A stretch of DNA of 64,000 bases, taken from Carettochelys insculpta. Lineage: Eukaryota > Chordata > Testudines > Carettochelyidae. This document shows, in pieces, positions 22,588-33,682 of the stretch (positions are counted from its first letter, which is position 1; the number at the start of each line of letters is the position of its first letter). The notes under the pieces are model-generated. The model ran no database searches. It had not been told where the DNA came from and saw only the letters and a list, made by a program, of their open reading frames with translations. Both the position numbers and the translations under genes were made by a program. Location of the stretch: assembly GCF_033958435.1 (NCBI RefSeq), contig NC_134137.1, forward strand, positions 238,436,501 through 238,500,500. The letters are read 5' to 3'.

Positions 22588-24190
22588 ATAGAATCATAGA
22601 ATGCTAGGACTGGAAGGGACCTTGAGAGGTCATCGAGTCCAGCCCCCCTGCCCTCATGACAGGACCAAGTACTGTCTAGACCATCCCTGATAGACATTTA
22701 TCTAACCTGTTCTTAAACACCTCCAGAGATGGAGATTCCACAACCTCCCTAGGCAATTTATTCCAGTGTTTGACCACCCTGACCTTTAGGAACCATTTCC
22801 TAATGTCCAGCCTAAACCTCCCTTGCTGCAGTTTAAGCCCATTGCTTCTTGTTCTAACCTCAGAGGCCAAGAAGAACAAGTTTTCTTCCACCTCCTTATG
22901 ACAGCCTTTTAGATACCTGAAACCGTTATCATGTCCCCCACCCCAGTCTTCTTTTTCCCAAACTAAACAAACCCAGTTCTTTCAGCCTTTCGTCATAGGT
23001 CACGTTCTCTAGACTTCTGATCATTCTTGTTGCTCTGTTCTGGACCTTTCCAATTTCTCCACATCTTTCTTGAAATGGGGTGCCCAGAACTGGACACAAT
23101 ACTCCAACTGAGGCCTAACCAGCGCAGAGTAGAGCAGAAGAATGACTTCTCATGTTTTGTTCACACCACACCTGTTAATGCATCCCAGGATCATGTTTGC
23201 TTTTTCTGCAACAGCATCACACTGCTGACTCATATTTAACTTGTGGTCCACTATAACCCCTACATCCCTTTCTGCTATACTCCTTCCTAGACAGTTATCT
23301 CCCATTCTGTATGTGTGAAACTGATTGTTCCTTCCTTCCTAAGTGGAGCACTTTGCATTTGTCTTTATTAAACTCCATCCTGTTTACTTCAGACCATTTC
23401 TCCAATTTGTCCAGATCATTTTGAATTTTGACCCTATCCTCCAAAGCAGTTGCACCCTTCCTAGCTTGGTATCATGTGCAAACTTAATAAGTGTACTTTC
23501 TATGCCAATATCTAAATCGTTGATGAAGATATTGAACAGAACCGGTCCCAATACAGACCCCTGCAAAACCCCACTTGTTAAAACTTTCCAGCAGTATTGA
23601 GAACCATTAAAAACTTCTCTCTGACTACAGTTGTTCAGCCAGTTTTGCACCCACCTTATAGTAGCCCCATCTAAGTTGTATTTGCCTAGTTTATAGATAA
23701 GAATATCATGTGAGACCATATCGAATGCATTACTAAAGTCTAGGTATACCACATCCACCGCTTCTGCCTTATCCACAAGGCTCGTTATTCTATCAAAGAA
23801 AGCTATCAGATTGGTTTGACATGATTTGTTCTTTGCAAATCCATGCTGGCTGTTCCCTATTACCTTACCACCTTCCAAGTGCTTGCAGATGATTTCCTTA
23901 ATTGCTTGTTCCATTATCTTTCCTGTCACAGAAGTTAAACTGAGCAGTCTACAGTTTCCTGCATTGTTCTTATTCGCCTTTTTATAGATGGGCACTATAT
24001 TTGCCTTTTTCCAGTCTTCTGGAATCTCTCCTGTCTCCCATGATTTTCCAAAGGTGATAGCTAGTGGCTCAGATACCTCTTCCATCAGCTCCTTGAGTAC
24101 TCAAGGATGCATTTCGTCAGGCCCTGGTGACTTGCAGACATCTAACTTTCCTAAGTGATTTTTAACTTGTTCTTTTTTTATCTTGTAAAC
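22588..24190 (-). mobile_element. CR1 LINE, 5'-truncated, minus strand
   Basis: The left end is the inverse of the CR1 3' tail (ATAGAATCATAGAATGC, i.e. ATTCTATGATTCTAT on the minus strand). The frame 24085-23384 encodes the RT domain. The 5' truncation lies near 24190, just upstream of the region encoding SPGPDEMHP-like sequence. This tail type differs from the CTTATGTT tail of the CR1 at 45872, so two CR1 subfamilies coexist in this window. Confidence 0.88.
23384..24085 (-). pseudogene. CR1 reverse transcriptase, catalytic site mutated
   Basis: A 233-codon open frame reads [20 protein letters not shown], then [39 protein letters not shown], and [19 protein letters not shown]. The palm motif FADD, intact in the CR1 at 42861-45674 (KFADDTKLF), here reads KFAHDTKLG: one of the two metal-binding aspartates is His. 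The remainder (thumb and C-terminal part) is in other frames down to 22676. It is inactive. Confidence 0.85.
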
Positions 24191-24781
24191 CTACTCTTTT
24201 CCCACTAGCATTCAGTTGAACGGTGAACACAATAGAGTTTTGCCAGTGTCATTGAGAACAGATTTGCAGCAGAGTTTTTCAGGCTAGCATCAATAGTGCT
24301 GGTGATTATGGACAGCTTTATCTTGGGCAGCAATTGGACGTAAAGGTTCCGTGTTTTATAAAATTTTTGTTATAAGATTTTCAACTTCATTATCTAATCC
24401 TGACAAAGAAAAACCAGGAAACTGTTAAGGGCTGGTTAAGGGAAACAACCATCTATCCACACTTTTAAACATAAAGTAATGTCCAGTTAAGGAAGCCTTC
24501 CTCAAAACCTCTTAATCACCCATACAGCCCTCTCTAAGAGCCACACAACTCCAAAGTGTAGAGTGACAGAATAGATATGCCACATTCCTTATGATCACAC
24601 TGTTGGTGAATCTCTTCACGCAGATCAGAGAATAGTGGGTACATGGCCTGCTAACATCTGGGTTTGTACAGCTGCTGCAGGTGGGAGCCTGGTTCACAAT
24701 CCTAGCTCTATGCTAGCATAAAGTGGCAGTAGCATAGTGATGCATTAAGCCTATATATACGATCAATGCTGATTTCATGCT
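24191..24781. other. Unassigned stretch
   Basis: No gene or element signature seen. Confidence 0.4.
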
Positions 24782-24914
24782 ACAGGTTGAACCTCTCCAA
24801 TCTAGCACCCTCAGGACCTGACTGGTGCCAGATGCAAGAATTTGCCTGACCACTGGAGGTTGATATTGTCTAGCAGCATTACCAACACTTCTACTGCTCA
24901 CCGGACTCTTAAGA

Positions 24915-25028
24915 TAAAGTCTATACTAGGGAAATAAGTCGATTTCAGATACACAATTCTAGCTACATCATGTGCATAACTATAATCAACATATCAGCAT
25001 CAACTTACTTCCCTAGTGAAGACAGCCT
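24915..25028. mobile_element. Short Harbinger-like remnant
   Basis: The left AAGTCTATACTAGGGAAATA pairs with the inverse of the right end, AGGCTGTCTTCACTAGGGAA. The interior has AAGTCGATTT and ATCAACTTA motifs. About 114 bp, non-coding, imperfect termini. Confidence 0.4.
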
Positions 25029-25186
25029 TTATAGTTTCACATCAACGTCCCTTACTCAATGTGATAGCGTGGAGTACAGGGATTGACAGCTGAGCGCAAA
25101 GAGGTCCTTTGTGCCATGTCTTTACCGGACATGAAAAATCAAACTCTGGAAGATCAGCTGCCAGTGTGTCCATCTTCCAGTAACTG

Positions 25187-25913
25187 CAGTAGTCCCTCCA
25201 GTTATGTGAGGGTTCCGTTCCATGCACCCTTGTATAACTTGGATTTTGTGTAAGTTGGGGGGTGGTTTTTTCCCCTGGCAGAACACGCATTCTGCAGCTG
25301 GAGAAAGAGCGGGAGCACCTGAAGCTCCTCTTGCAAGGTAAATCCTGGGATTATGGGGGTTAGATGGAGGATGGTTAAGCCTGGTGGTGGGTTGGGGCTG
25401 TAGAAGTTGGGCAGGGGGGTTAAGCCTTGGGTGGGATAGGGCTGCAAGGGGGGCAGGAAGGTGGAGCTGAGCTGGAGCCGTGAGGGTGGGTTGAGACAGA
25501 ACCATGCGCTGGGGCTGGCCGGGGTTGGGGGTGAGCTGGAGCCAGGCACAGAGTGGGTTGTGAGCTGGAGCTGGAGCCAGGCTTGGGGGATGTGAGCTGG
25601 AGCCGGTCATAGGGGGTGTGAGTCAGAGCTAGAGCTGGGTGTGGGGAGTGGTGAGCCATGATCGGGGGGCGGGGTTTGAACCAGGGCTGGAGGTGTTTGA
25701 ACTGGAGCTACATGGGGTGGGGGAGATCCAGAGCAGTGCATGTGTGGGGGGGTGTCAACTGGGGCTGTGTGGTGGGGTGGGGCTTTGAACTGGGCCCACG
25801 TGGGCCTGGGGGTTGAGCTAGGCCCTTGGTGGGAGCGTGATTTTGCGTTGCACATATCTTGCGTTAACGTGAGTTAAACACAACTTGAAATCGCACAGTT
25901 CAAGGGATTACTG
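25187..25913. mobile_element. Mariner/Tigger-like MITE with GC-rich tandem interior
   Basis: The termini are CAGTAGTCCCTCCAGTTATG and, inverted, CAGTAATCCCTTGAACTGTG. Between them, 25410-25840 consists of degenerate GAGCTGGAGCCAGG-type units that create long proline-rich shadow frames on the minus strand. No transposase is seen. Confidence 0.5.
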
Positions 25914-26128
25914 TAAAGACAAGCCCTTAGGAGACATTTAGGGGTAAATTACTGCTAAATAACAGCACAGAATACTGAGAACCAAGGCTGGTGGCTGTAA
26001 ACAAACTTTATGGGACTGTGGGAAATTTGGCCACACCCATGATAAGTGATCATGCGGCTAACTAAAATCCTGCTGAATTATGGATTTTGCCAAATGAGAG
26101 AGCGTTGGATTAGAGGAGTTCAACCTGT

Positions 26129-26644
26129 AGTTTGTACTCTATTGCCTTTGGTGGAACTACTTCTGAGTTACACCTATGAAAATGAAAGGAGAATCCGGGC
26201 ACGTAGAAACCTAAGGTAGTGGGTAGATAGAGTTTGTGTGTTTTTAAATTGAGCATAGAACATAAATCCTACTGGATAATAGTATTACTGAGGAATATTT
26301 AATCTTTCTGAATGCAGCTATTGCCAAATATAATTACTTTGGCCTCTTCCTTATGAACCCTGCCAGACTAGAATCATTCTCAACAACAAACATTTTCATT
26401 TCATGAATTAGTTGTAGGGTATAGATTAAAGTTTTGCAATAACAATTTTTCCCCCTAGGTGGATGACATTTTTGACTATCTGCAGACAGGTTGCTGCTGC
26501 CCTTTGATACTGAAAAAATACTTAGTTATCCTTTTTATGCTTTAATAATAATAATTAATAATCCGTTTTTCTTCATTGCAATTATTTCTAATTAAGAAAA
26601 TGCAGACAAACATTTCCTTTTTAAGCTTCTTGATAATCAGCATG
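26129..26644. other. Unassigned stretch
   Basis: AT-rich, no recognisable gene or repeat. Confidence 0.35.
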
Positions 26645-26795
26645 TGAGTCAGAAGTACAGCTGTGACTGGTTGGTGAGTTTAACTTCAGTGTTAACCACC
26701 CACTGTGAGAATGTCTGCTCTCCTTGTTCCAGCTTCTCCAACCTTTGCATATTCAATGAGGGCTCTGCTAGGCACCCTGGGTCACAAGAGAGGTG
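26645..26795 (+). repeat. Dispersed repeat copy 2 (partner at 5985-6155)
   Basis: It aligns with 5985-6155 from GGTTGGTGAGTTTAACTT to CTAGGCACCCTGGGTCAC, with small indels. Same strand as the partner. Confidence 0.6.
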
Positions 26796-27075
26796 AAAAT
26801 ATACCCCTCTGCCCATCCAGACTATGTAGTGTCAGCAGGAGGTGCTTTCATCACACTTTTGGGGTGATTTAATTATGCCAGCAGGAGGCCAAATTGAAAA
26901 CACCAATTTGATCTAAGCAGCTAACCAACACCAGAAATCACAGACCCCAACGATTCCTATTACTGCAAGAATTGCTGAATTCCTATCATTGCAAGTTATG
27001 TCCTGCAGAAAAAGACACAGACAATATTACAGAATCTCTTACCACTTCAGAGAGAACATGTGCAGCTCACAGAGG

Positions 27076-27290
27076 GAGGATAGCTCAGTGGTTTGAACAT
27101 TGGCCTGCCTAGCCCAGGCTTATGAGCTCAATCCTTGAGGGGGCCATTTAGGGATTTGGGGCCAATAGATTCAGGGAACTGAATTTAAAAAAAAAAAAAA
27201 AGAGGGAGGATGGTGCTTCTTGGCACTGCTAAAAGGGCAGGGGACTGGACTCATTCACCTCCTCAGATCCCTTTCAGCACTGTCAGATGT
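27076..27290 (+). mobile_element. tRNA-derived SINE
   Basis: The A-box segment GATAGCTCAGTGGTTTGAAC and the B-box segment TGAGCTCAATCCTTGAGG are spaced as in a tRNA-derived pol III promoter (27085-27150). The body GGGGCCATTTAGGGATTTGG is followed by an A run (27188-27201) and a CR1-like tail (GGACTGGACTCATTCACCTC). Elements of this design, with a tail shared with a CR1-type LINE that mobilises them, are typical of turtles. It is not a tRNA gene: the anticodon arm and acceptor stem are degenerate. Confidence 0.75.
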
Positions 27291-27674
27291 ATATATCACC
27301 CTGACTACCAAGTTGACTTGCAAATTTCTAATCATATTAAATGAATTGACAATGCTTTAAACCATAAAGTACTGTAAATTTAAATGTAATCCTTCTGCCA
27401 AGAGTCAACAGCAACCAGGACCAGGTTCAATGTTTGCAGGTTCCTTTTCATCCATCTCACACAGAACTGGTTCAAGCCCCCACCCAGTAGCTCGGAAATT
27501 CATACACCCCTGAGCACCTCAGAGAGGCAATGCTTCCCCACACACAAGCATAGAGTCTGAGTGTAGAAAATAAACTTTTAATGAAGAAGGCAGAAAAGTC
27601 ACATCGCATAAGCTTGGGAAAATACTACACCCAGAGTTCATAACCAATCCTCAAGTAACTGTCCCTGCTCAAAT
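27291..27674. other. Unassigned stretch
   Basis: No gene or repeat recognised. Confidence 0.35.
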
Positions 27675-28710
27675 GGATCGAGCAGTGGCACCTTATAGAC
27701 TAACAGAAAAGTTTTGAGCATGAGCTTTCGTGAGCACAGACTCACTTCATCAGATGCTGGTCATGGAAGCCTGTAGGGCCAGGTATAAATAAGCCAGAGC
27801 GAGGGTGGGGATAACAAGGTTAGCTCAGTCAGGAAGGGTGAGGCTTACTACCAGCAGTTGATTTGGAGTTGTGAACACCAAGGGAGGGGAAGCTGCTTTT
27901 GTATTTAGCCAGCCATTTACAGTCTTTGTTTAAGCCGGAGCTGAGGGTGTCGAATTTGCAGATGAATTGTAGCTCAGCAATTTCTCTTTGGAGTCTGGTC
28001 CTGAAATTTCTTTGCTGTAGGATAGCTACTTTTAAGTCTGCTACTGTGTGGCCTGGGGGATTGAAGTGCTCTCCTATGGGTTTTTGTATATTGCCATTTC
28101 TGATATCTGATTTGTGTGCGTTTATTCTTTTACGTAGAGACTGTCCAGTTTGTCCAATGTATATAGCAGAGGGGCATTGCTGACACATGATGGCATAAAT
28201 TACATTGGTAGATGTGCAGCTGAATGAACCCACGATGGTGTGGCTGATCTGGTTAGGTCCTGTAATGGTGTTCCTGGTGTAGATATGTGGGCAGAGCTGG
28301 CAACAGGGTTTGTTGCATGGATGGGTCCCTGAGTTAGAGTGACTGTGGTGCGGTGTATAGTTTCTGGTTAGGATTTGCTTCAGGTTGGCAGGTTGTCTGT
28401 GGGCAAGGACTGGTCTGCCTCCCAAGGCCTGTGAAAGTGGGGCATCATTGTCCAGGATGGGTTGTAAATCCCTGATGATGCGCTGCAGAGGTCTTAGCTG
28501 AGGACTGTAGGTGATGGCTAGTGGTGTTCTGTTGGTTTCTCTCTTGGGCTTGTCCTGTAGTAAGAGGCTTCATGGCACACGTCGGGCTCTGTTGATCTGT
28601 TTTTTCACTTCCTCAGGTGGGTATTGCAGTTTCAAGAATGCTTGGTAGAGATCCTGTAGGTGTTTGTCTCTGTCGGAGGGGTTGGAGCAAATGCAGTCTA
28701 ATACTGTAAC
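27675..28710 (-). mobile_element. Penelope-like element copy 2, minus strand, 5'-truncated
   Basis: The minus strand ends with the tail CATCTGATGAAGTGAGTCTG, CTCACGAAAGCTCATGCTC and GTTAGTCTATAAGGTGCCAC (27770-27683). The GIY-YIG open frame is 28425-27829. Upstream, 28710-28430 continues the RT-to-endonuclease linker in broken frames (LQRIIRDLQPILDND). Truncated near 28710. The tail differs from copy 1, so it is a sister subfamily. Confidence 0.85.
27829..28425 (-). pseudogene. Penelope linker and GIY-YIG endonuclease frame
   Basis: A 198-codon open frame: GGRPVLAHRQPANLKQIL, then a Cys/His segment NKPCCQLCPHI, then CPSAIYIGQTGQSLRKRINA with HKSDIRNGN, EHFNPPGHTVADLKV and SELQF-like AELQFICKFDTLSSG. 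The CCQLCPH segment resembles the zinc-binding linker preceding GIY-YIG in Penelope proteins. The domain itself is uninterrupted here, but the polymerase part is missing, so it cannot act as an element protein. Confidence 0.82.
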
Positions 28711-28814
28711 CAGACAATCCGCACACCCAAACACATCACCCAAATGAATTCCCTCATTGAACCTGAGGCAATGCCACCTTTACGCTGGTCTGGCATTCCA
28801 CTTGCTCCCTGCCA

Positions 28815-29003
28815 GCTGCCCCACCGGCCATCTGCCAGTCGCACATGCTGTCTGCCTGCTGCTCCTCCTACCGGCCGGCCACCAGTCACGCCTGCCATCT
28901 GCCCGCTGCTCCTCGTACTGGCTGGCTACCAGTCATTCTGTTTGTCCATCCACTGCTCCTCCTACCAGCCAGGCACCGGTCACACTATACATCCATCCAC
29001 TGC
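28815..29003 (+). repeat. 47-bp minisatellite, four units
   Basis: Units start at about 28815, 28861, 28908 and 28955, built on GCTCCTCCTACCGGCCGGCC and ACCAGTCA...CATCTGCC. Units diverge by about 20-30%. The open frames at 28744-29052 come from this repeat and are not genes. Confidence 0.75.
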
Positions 29004-29433
29004 TGTCTTGGGGGTTTTGCTAGAGGCAGAACCCTGTGATTTCAGCTCATAGGCTACGTCTACACTAGCCGGCTACTTCGAAGTAGCGGGCACAATGTCG
29101 AAATAGCATGCGTCGCGTCTACACGCGCCGTGTGCTCTTTTGACGTTCAAATCGACATTAATCAGCGAGACGTCAAAATCGCTATTCCCATCAGAAAACG
29201 GGAATAGCGCCCTACTTCGATGTTGAACATCGAAGTAGGGTGTGTGTAGATGATCCGCATCATGCTACTTCAAAATAGCGGGGTCCGCCATGGCGGCAAT
29301 CAGCTGAGGGGTTGAGATGTGCTGGCCAGCCCCTTCGGGGCTCTATGATCTCTGTGCCCAGTGGTTCTTAAAGCTGTAGGGACCCAGAAACCCCATAGCA
29401 GGAAGCTGACAGCGTGCACGCAGCAGCCGTGCC

Positions 29434-30830
29434 ATGAGGTGTCCCTGCACAGCCCAGAGGGACACCATGGCAGCCAGCCAGCCTCCTGAGCACCCCCAGA
29501 ACTCCCCCTCTGGGCTATCTCAGGTCTCCCAGACCTCCAGCTGGCAGGGTAGGAAGCGGAGCCCCTCCTGGACTGACCCTGAGCTCCGCGACCTGCTGGG
29601 GCTCTGGGGGGTGGAGGAGGTGCTGCACATCATGGGGAGCAAGCGGCGGAACGTGGAGGCATTCGCCCGGCTGGCCGAGGGCCTGGCTGCCCAGGGTCAC
29701 CCTGCCCGCACTCCTGACCATGTCAGGAGTAAGGTCAAGGAGTTGCGGCAGGGTTACGCCCAGGCCTGGGACTTGGACAGCCGGTCTGGGGCCACCCCTG
29801 CCACTTGCCCCTATTACCGGGAGCTCAGGGCTATCCTGGACCCCCAGGGCACCTCCTCCGCCCAGCCACCCTTGACACCACGGCCGATGAGCCCCAGCTG
29901 ACCTCGGAGCCAGGGTCAGGTCCAGAGGCCAGCCCTGCCCACTCAGGGCTAGAGCTAGGACCCTCCACCCCAGCCACCGAGTGGTCCAGCGAGGTGGGGG
30001 TGGATTGTGCTGGACATCCCATCCCGCAGCTCCAGCCGGGTGTCCGCTAGATGGGCATCTTCTGATCCTGGCAGTGCACTGTCAGGTACGTACCCCCCAC
30101 CCCACAGGGCACAGACCCCCTGAGCATGGGGCGGGGGCACCACTTGACCGGGGAGCCCACACATCCCCACAACACTCCAGCCTGCCATGGCCCAGGGACA
30201 CCACAGCACAGGGATGGTGCCACAGCCACCAGTGCCCAGCAGCACCTCCACCCATGGATGGTGCCGTGCCCTACCCCCAGTGGGAGGGGAGAGGGGCGGA
30301 CCACTGGAAGGGGCCACCCACAGGATCACTGCACGCACCAATGGGGGATGGGGGGGGGACACAGGCCCTTGGGGAGATGTGGGGTGGGCCATGGGTCAAG
30401 GCTGGGTATTCACGGCCTCCCTTCCTCCTTTCCCCCTATTTCTGTAGCCGCACCATCCATGGTCCCAGACAGCCCTCCGAGACCACCGGACCACCAACAC
30501 CTGGGGTCGCCACCTGCACTGGGCCCCTGCACTGGGATGGGCCCACCCCCCCCGCCGGGGCCACCGCTGCACCACATATGACCCCGAGGTGGCTGCGGCC
30601 TTCCGGCATCAGGCAGACCTCATGGAGCGGAGGCTCCAATTCGAGGAGCGGGAGGCTGCCTGGAGCCAGGATGCCTGGCAGAAGTTTATGGCCACCTTCA
30701 ACTAGGTGGCCAACATCTTTGAGGAGCTGATGGCCTGTCTGCCCCCCCTCAATGTCCTCCGTGCTGCCCTCCTCACTGCCCCGCCTGCTGATGTCCTGCC
30801 TGCTGCCCCACCCACCAGCTCCTCAGGGTA
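29434..30830 (+). pseudogene. Harbinger H3 Myb/SANT-like protein gene
   Basis: Exon 1 is open for 155 codons from 29434, or from the internal ATG at 29467 (MAASQPPEHPQNSP). The trihelix/Myb-like domain reads SPSWTDPELRDLLGLWGVEE, VEAFARLAEGLAAQG, HVRSKVKELRQGYAQAWDLD and CPYYRELRAIL. A one-base loss near 29870 shifts the frame, and the Ser/Pro linker (EPGSGPEASPAHSG) continues in the next frame. A donor CAG|GTACGT is near 30086 and an acceptor TTTCTGTAG near 30448. Exon 2 encodes LMERRLQFEEREAAWSQDAW and QKFMATFN, then a stop. The role is binding element DNA and recruiting transposase. It is nearly intact: one frameshift and one stop. Confidence 0.8.
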
Positions 30831-31406
30831 GGAGCCACCCAGGGCCGAGGACCCGCCTCGGCCATACCTCCCCGTCCTCCTGGCCCCCAGCTGGCCTTGC
30901 TGGGGACCCCGGCTGAGAGGGAGACCAGCCAGCTGACCGTGATGGGGCTTGCGCCCTTCCACCCCTGTCCCAGAATGATGAGCTGATGTGTGGCCTTCGC
31001 ATGTCTCCCCCCTGTACATAGTTGTCCCCACCCTGTAAATAGTTATTTATAGTTGACCCCCCATACCTAGTTTATTAGAGATGTCCCCACTTGTATATAG
31101 TTATTATTATTTTTATTTGAATCTGTTTTATTTGCTAATATTATTATATGCCGAAAAGAGGCGACATTTTTGTTCCTGTAAATAATAATGATAGTTTTAT
31201 TTTTCCAAAAACCTGTGTCCCATGTGCTTTTGGTGAGGGTGGGGCGTGGGTGCTGGGGCAGGGTGCAGGGATGGCCTGGGGGTCGCTCACTAGGCCCCCT
31301 GGTCAAAGTACGCCCTTAGGGCCTCCCAGACCCCGACCCTGTCCTTGTGGGCCTGGCGGCTCGGGGCAGCAGCTGGCTGGGGGTAGGCTGTTGCAGCCTC
31401 CTGTGC

Positions 31407-32695
31407 TCAGCCCTGCACGAAGGCCTCTCTCTTGCTTTCCACCAGGTTGTGGAGTGTGGAGCAGGCCCCCACAACCTGGGGGATAGTTGGGAGGCCCAGG
31501 TCTAGGTGTGCCAGGAGGCAATGCCAGCAGCCTTCCAGGCGCCCAAAGGCTCACTCAACCACTTGTCGGGCATGGTTGAGTCGGGCGTTGTAGTGCTCCT
31601 GGCTATCAGTGAGGTGGCCTGTATAGGGCCGCATAAGCCAGGTCTGGAGGGGGTATGCTGCATCCCCCACAAGGCAGAGGGGTACGGAGGTGGTATACCA
31701 CAGAGGGATCTCCCTCTGGGGGATGTAGGTCCCCGCCTGAAGTTGGTGGCATAGTCCCGAATTCCAGAAAATGCGGGCGTCTTGGGTAGAGCCGGGCCAG
31801 CCCACATAGATGTCCTGGAAGTGGCCACGGCTGTTGACCATGGCCTGCAGGACCACAGAGTGGTAGCCCTTCCTGTTGATGTAGTGCCCACCACTGTGGT
31901 CTGGGGCACGGATGGGGATGTGGGTCCCATCAAGGGCTCCAAAGCAGTTGGGGAATCCCATGGTGGCGAATCCCTCGACAGCCGCATCCAGGTCCCCAAC
32001 TCGGATGACCCTCTTCAGCAGCACGGCATTGAGTGCACGCACCACCTGTGGGGAGGGAACATGGGTGCCTGTGAGGGTTTGCAGAGTGTGACCCCCTCAC
32101 CCAGGCCCCCCTCCCCTAGCCCCCCTTCCCAGGCCCCCCTCACCCAGCCCCCCTCCTCAGGCCTCCCTCCCCAGACTCCCCTCACTCAGGCCCCCCTCCC
32201 CTGGGGTTCAGCCCCAGGCCCCCTTACCTCCATGAGGACAACCCCGACTGTGGCCTTTCCCACTCCAAACTGCTGTCCCACAAAGCTGTAGCTGTCTGGA
32301 GTGGCCAGCTTCCAGACAGCTATTGCGACCCTCTTCTCGATGGGGAGGGCGTGCCGCATGTGGGTGTCCTGGTGCCTGAGTGCGGGGGTGAGCCACTGGC
32401 AGAGCTCCAGGAAGGTTTGCAGGTTCATGCGGAAGTTCCGCAGCCACTGGTCATCATTCCATTCCGCCATAACCAGGTGCTCCCACCACTTGGTGCTGGA
32501 GGGGTAGCTCCAGAGACGGCGGGGCAGCCAGCTGGAGAGAAGCAGGAGGGCCCGATGGTCGGGTGCATCTCCTGGTGCTCCTGGGGAAGGCTCCCATTCG
32601 AGAAGCTGCTGGGCGGCTGCCCAGGCTGCATCTAGAAGGGTGCCTGCTCTGCAGGAGGTGGCTTGTAGGGCTTCCAGCTGCTGCTGGATGTCCAT
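31407..32695 (-). pseudogene. Harbinger H3 DDE transposase, single premature stop
   Basis: Exon 1 (32695-32228, 156 codons) begins MDIQQQLEALQ and contains WWEHLVMAEWNDDQWLRNF, LELCQWLTPALRHQDTHMRH, KRVAIAVWKLATPDSYSFVG and VGKATVGVVLME (HTH region). The intron 32227-32046 (GT...AG) is phase 0. Exon 2 starts VVRALNAVLLKRVIRV, with catalytic Asp in FGALDGTHIPI, Asp in STQDARIF and Glu in RQVVE. A TGA (31553-31551) directly follows that Glu; coding sense then continues AFGRLEGCWHCLLAHLDLGL to a natural stop at 31407. Total length is about 368 codons, normal for PIF/Harbinger nucleases. All three catalytic residues survive; the only visible lesion is the TGA. Confidence 0.88.
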
Positions 32696-32971
32696 GTCTG
32701 CAGGCCGAGGTCTGCGACGCTTATATCACCAATGCAGGGCTGCTCGTGCTGTGCAGGCCGAGTGTGTCTGGGAGGGGCCCTTTAAGGGAGCGGCTTGCAG
32801 CTGCCCTGGAAGGGCTAGTTTGCTCTGTGACCCGGTCTGCAGGCTTTCCTGGCCCCTTATTTTGAAAGAGGGGGCTTGTGTGTATGGAGACTCCGCATTT
32901 CCTTCCAGGGCGGCTCTTTTTGATGTTCCCTGGCACTACTTCGACATTGAATGTCGATGTTGCCAGCCCTG

Positions 32972-33682
32972 GGCCGTGTCTACATGTGCACGCTACTTCG
33001 AAGTAGCGGCACCAACTTTGAAATAGCGCCCGTCACGGCTACACGTGTTGGGCGCTATTTTGAAGTTGAAATCGACGTTAGGCGGTGAGATGTCGAAGTC
33101 GCTAACCCCATGAGGGGATGGGAATAGCGCCCTACTTCGAAGTTGAACGTCGAAGTAGGGCACGTGTAGACGATCCGCGTCCCGCAACATCGAAATAGCG
33201 GGGTCCACCATGGCGGCCATCAGCTGAGGGGTTGAGAGACGCTCTCTTTCCAGCCCCTGCGGGGCTCTATGGTCACCGTGTGCAGCAGCCCTTATCCCAG
33301 GGCTTCTGGCTGCTGCTGCTGCTGCTGGGGATCCATGCTGCATGCACAGGGTCTGCAACCAGTTGTCGGCTCTGTGGATCTTGTGTTGTTTAGTGCAACT
33401 GTGTCTGGGAGGGGCCCTTTAAGGGAGTGGCTTGCTGTTGAGTCCGCCCTGTGACCCTGTCTGCAGCTGTGCCTGGCACCCTTATTTCGATGTATGCTAC
33501 TTTGGCGTGTAGACGTTCCCTCGCAGCGCCTATTTCGATGTGGTGCTGCGCAACGTCGAAGTTGAACGTCGACATTGCCAGCCCTGGAGGACGTGTAGAC
33601 GTTATTCATCAAAATAGCCTATTTCGATGTTGCTACATCGAAATAAGCTATTTCGATGTAGCGTGCACATGTAGACGTAGCC
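32972..33682 (+). mobile_element. Harbinger MITE A2 (711 bp), nested in H3
   Basis: It starts GGCCGTGTCTACATGTGCAC and ends GTGCACATGTAGACGTAGCC. The 3-bp duplication CTG is at 32969-32971 and 33683-33685; removing one copy restores GCCAGCCCTGGAAGACGTGT, the H2/H3 right-end sequence. The left ~320 bp matches the Myb side of H2/H3 and the rest matches the transposase start (a reversed MDPQQQQQQ stretch near 33330-33300). Confidence 0.92.

Larger units (their letters stand above)
24782..26128. mobile_element. Tigger-like element with TACAGGTTGAAC ends and nested insertions
   Basis: The left end is ACAGGTTGAACCTCTCCAAT; the inverse of the right end is ACAGGTTGAACTCCTCTAAT. Both are flanked by TA, as expected for Tc1/mariner and pogo/Tigger elements. 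The terminal CAGGTTGAAC resembles Tigger-type termini. No transposase is present. Two smaller elements appear to lie inside (24915-25028 and 25187-25913). Outer-end identity over about 20 bp is clear, but I cannot exclude that the two ends belong to separate copies. Confidence 0.5.

Noticed and set aside
25122..25855. Proline-rich minus-strand frames up to 162 codons
   Set aside because: They arise from degenerate GAGCTGGAGCC-type tandem units, not from a gene.
27085..27150. Possible tRNA gene
   Set aside because: A and B boxes are present, but arms do not fold properly and the unit continues into a SINE body with A run and LINE-like tail.
33292..33612. Open frames of 100-120 codons on the minus strand of MITE A copies (also 46772-47388, 15633-15950, 58044-58232)
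   Set aside because: They recur in every A copy because the copies are alike, have no domain, and only the glutamine run is a relic of the Harbinger transposase start.
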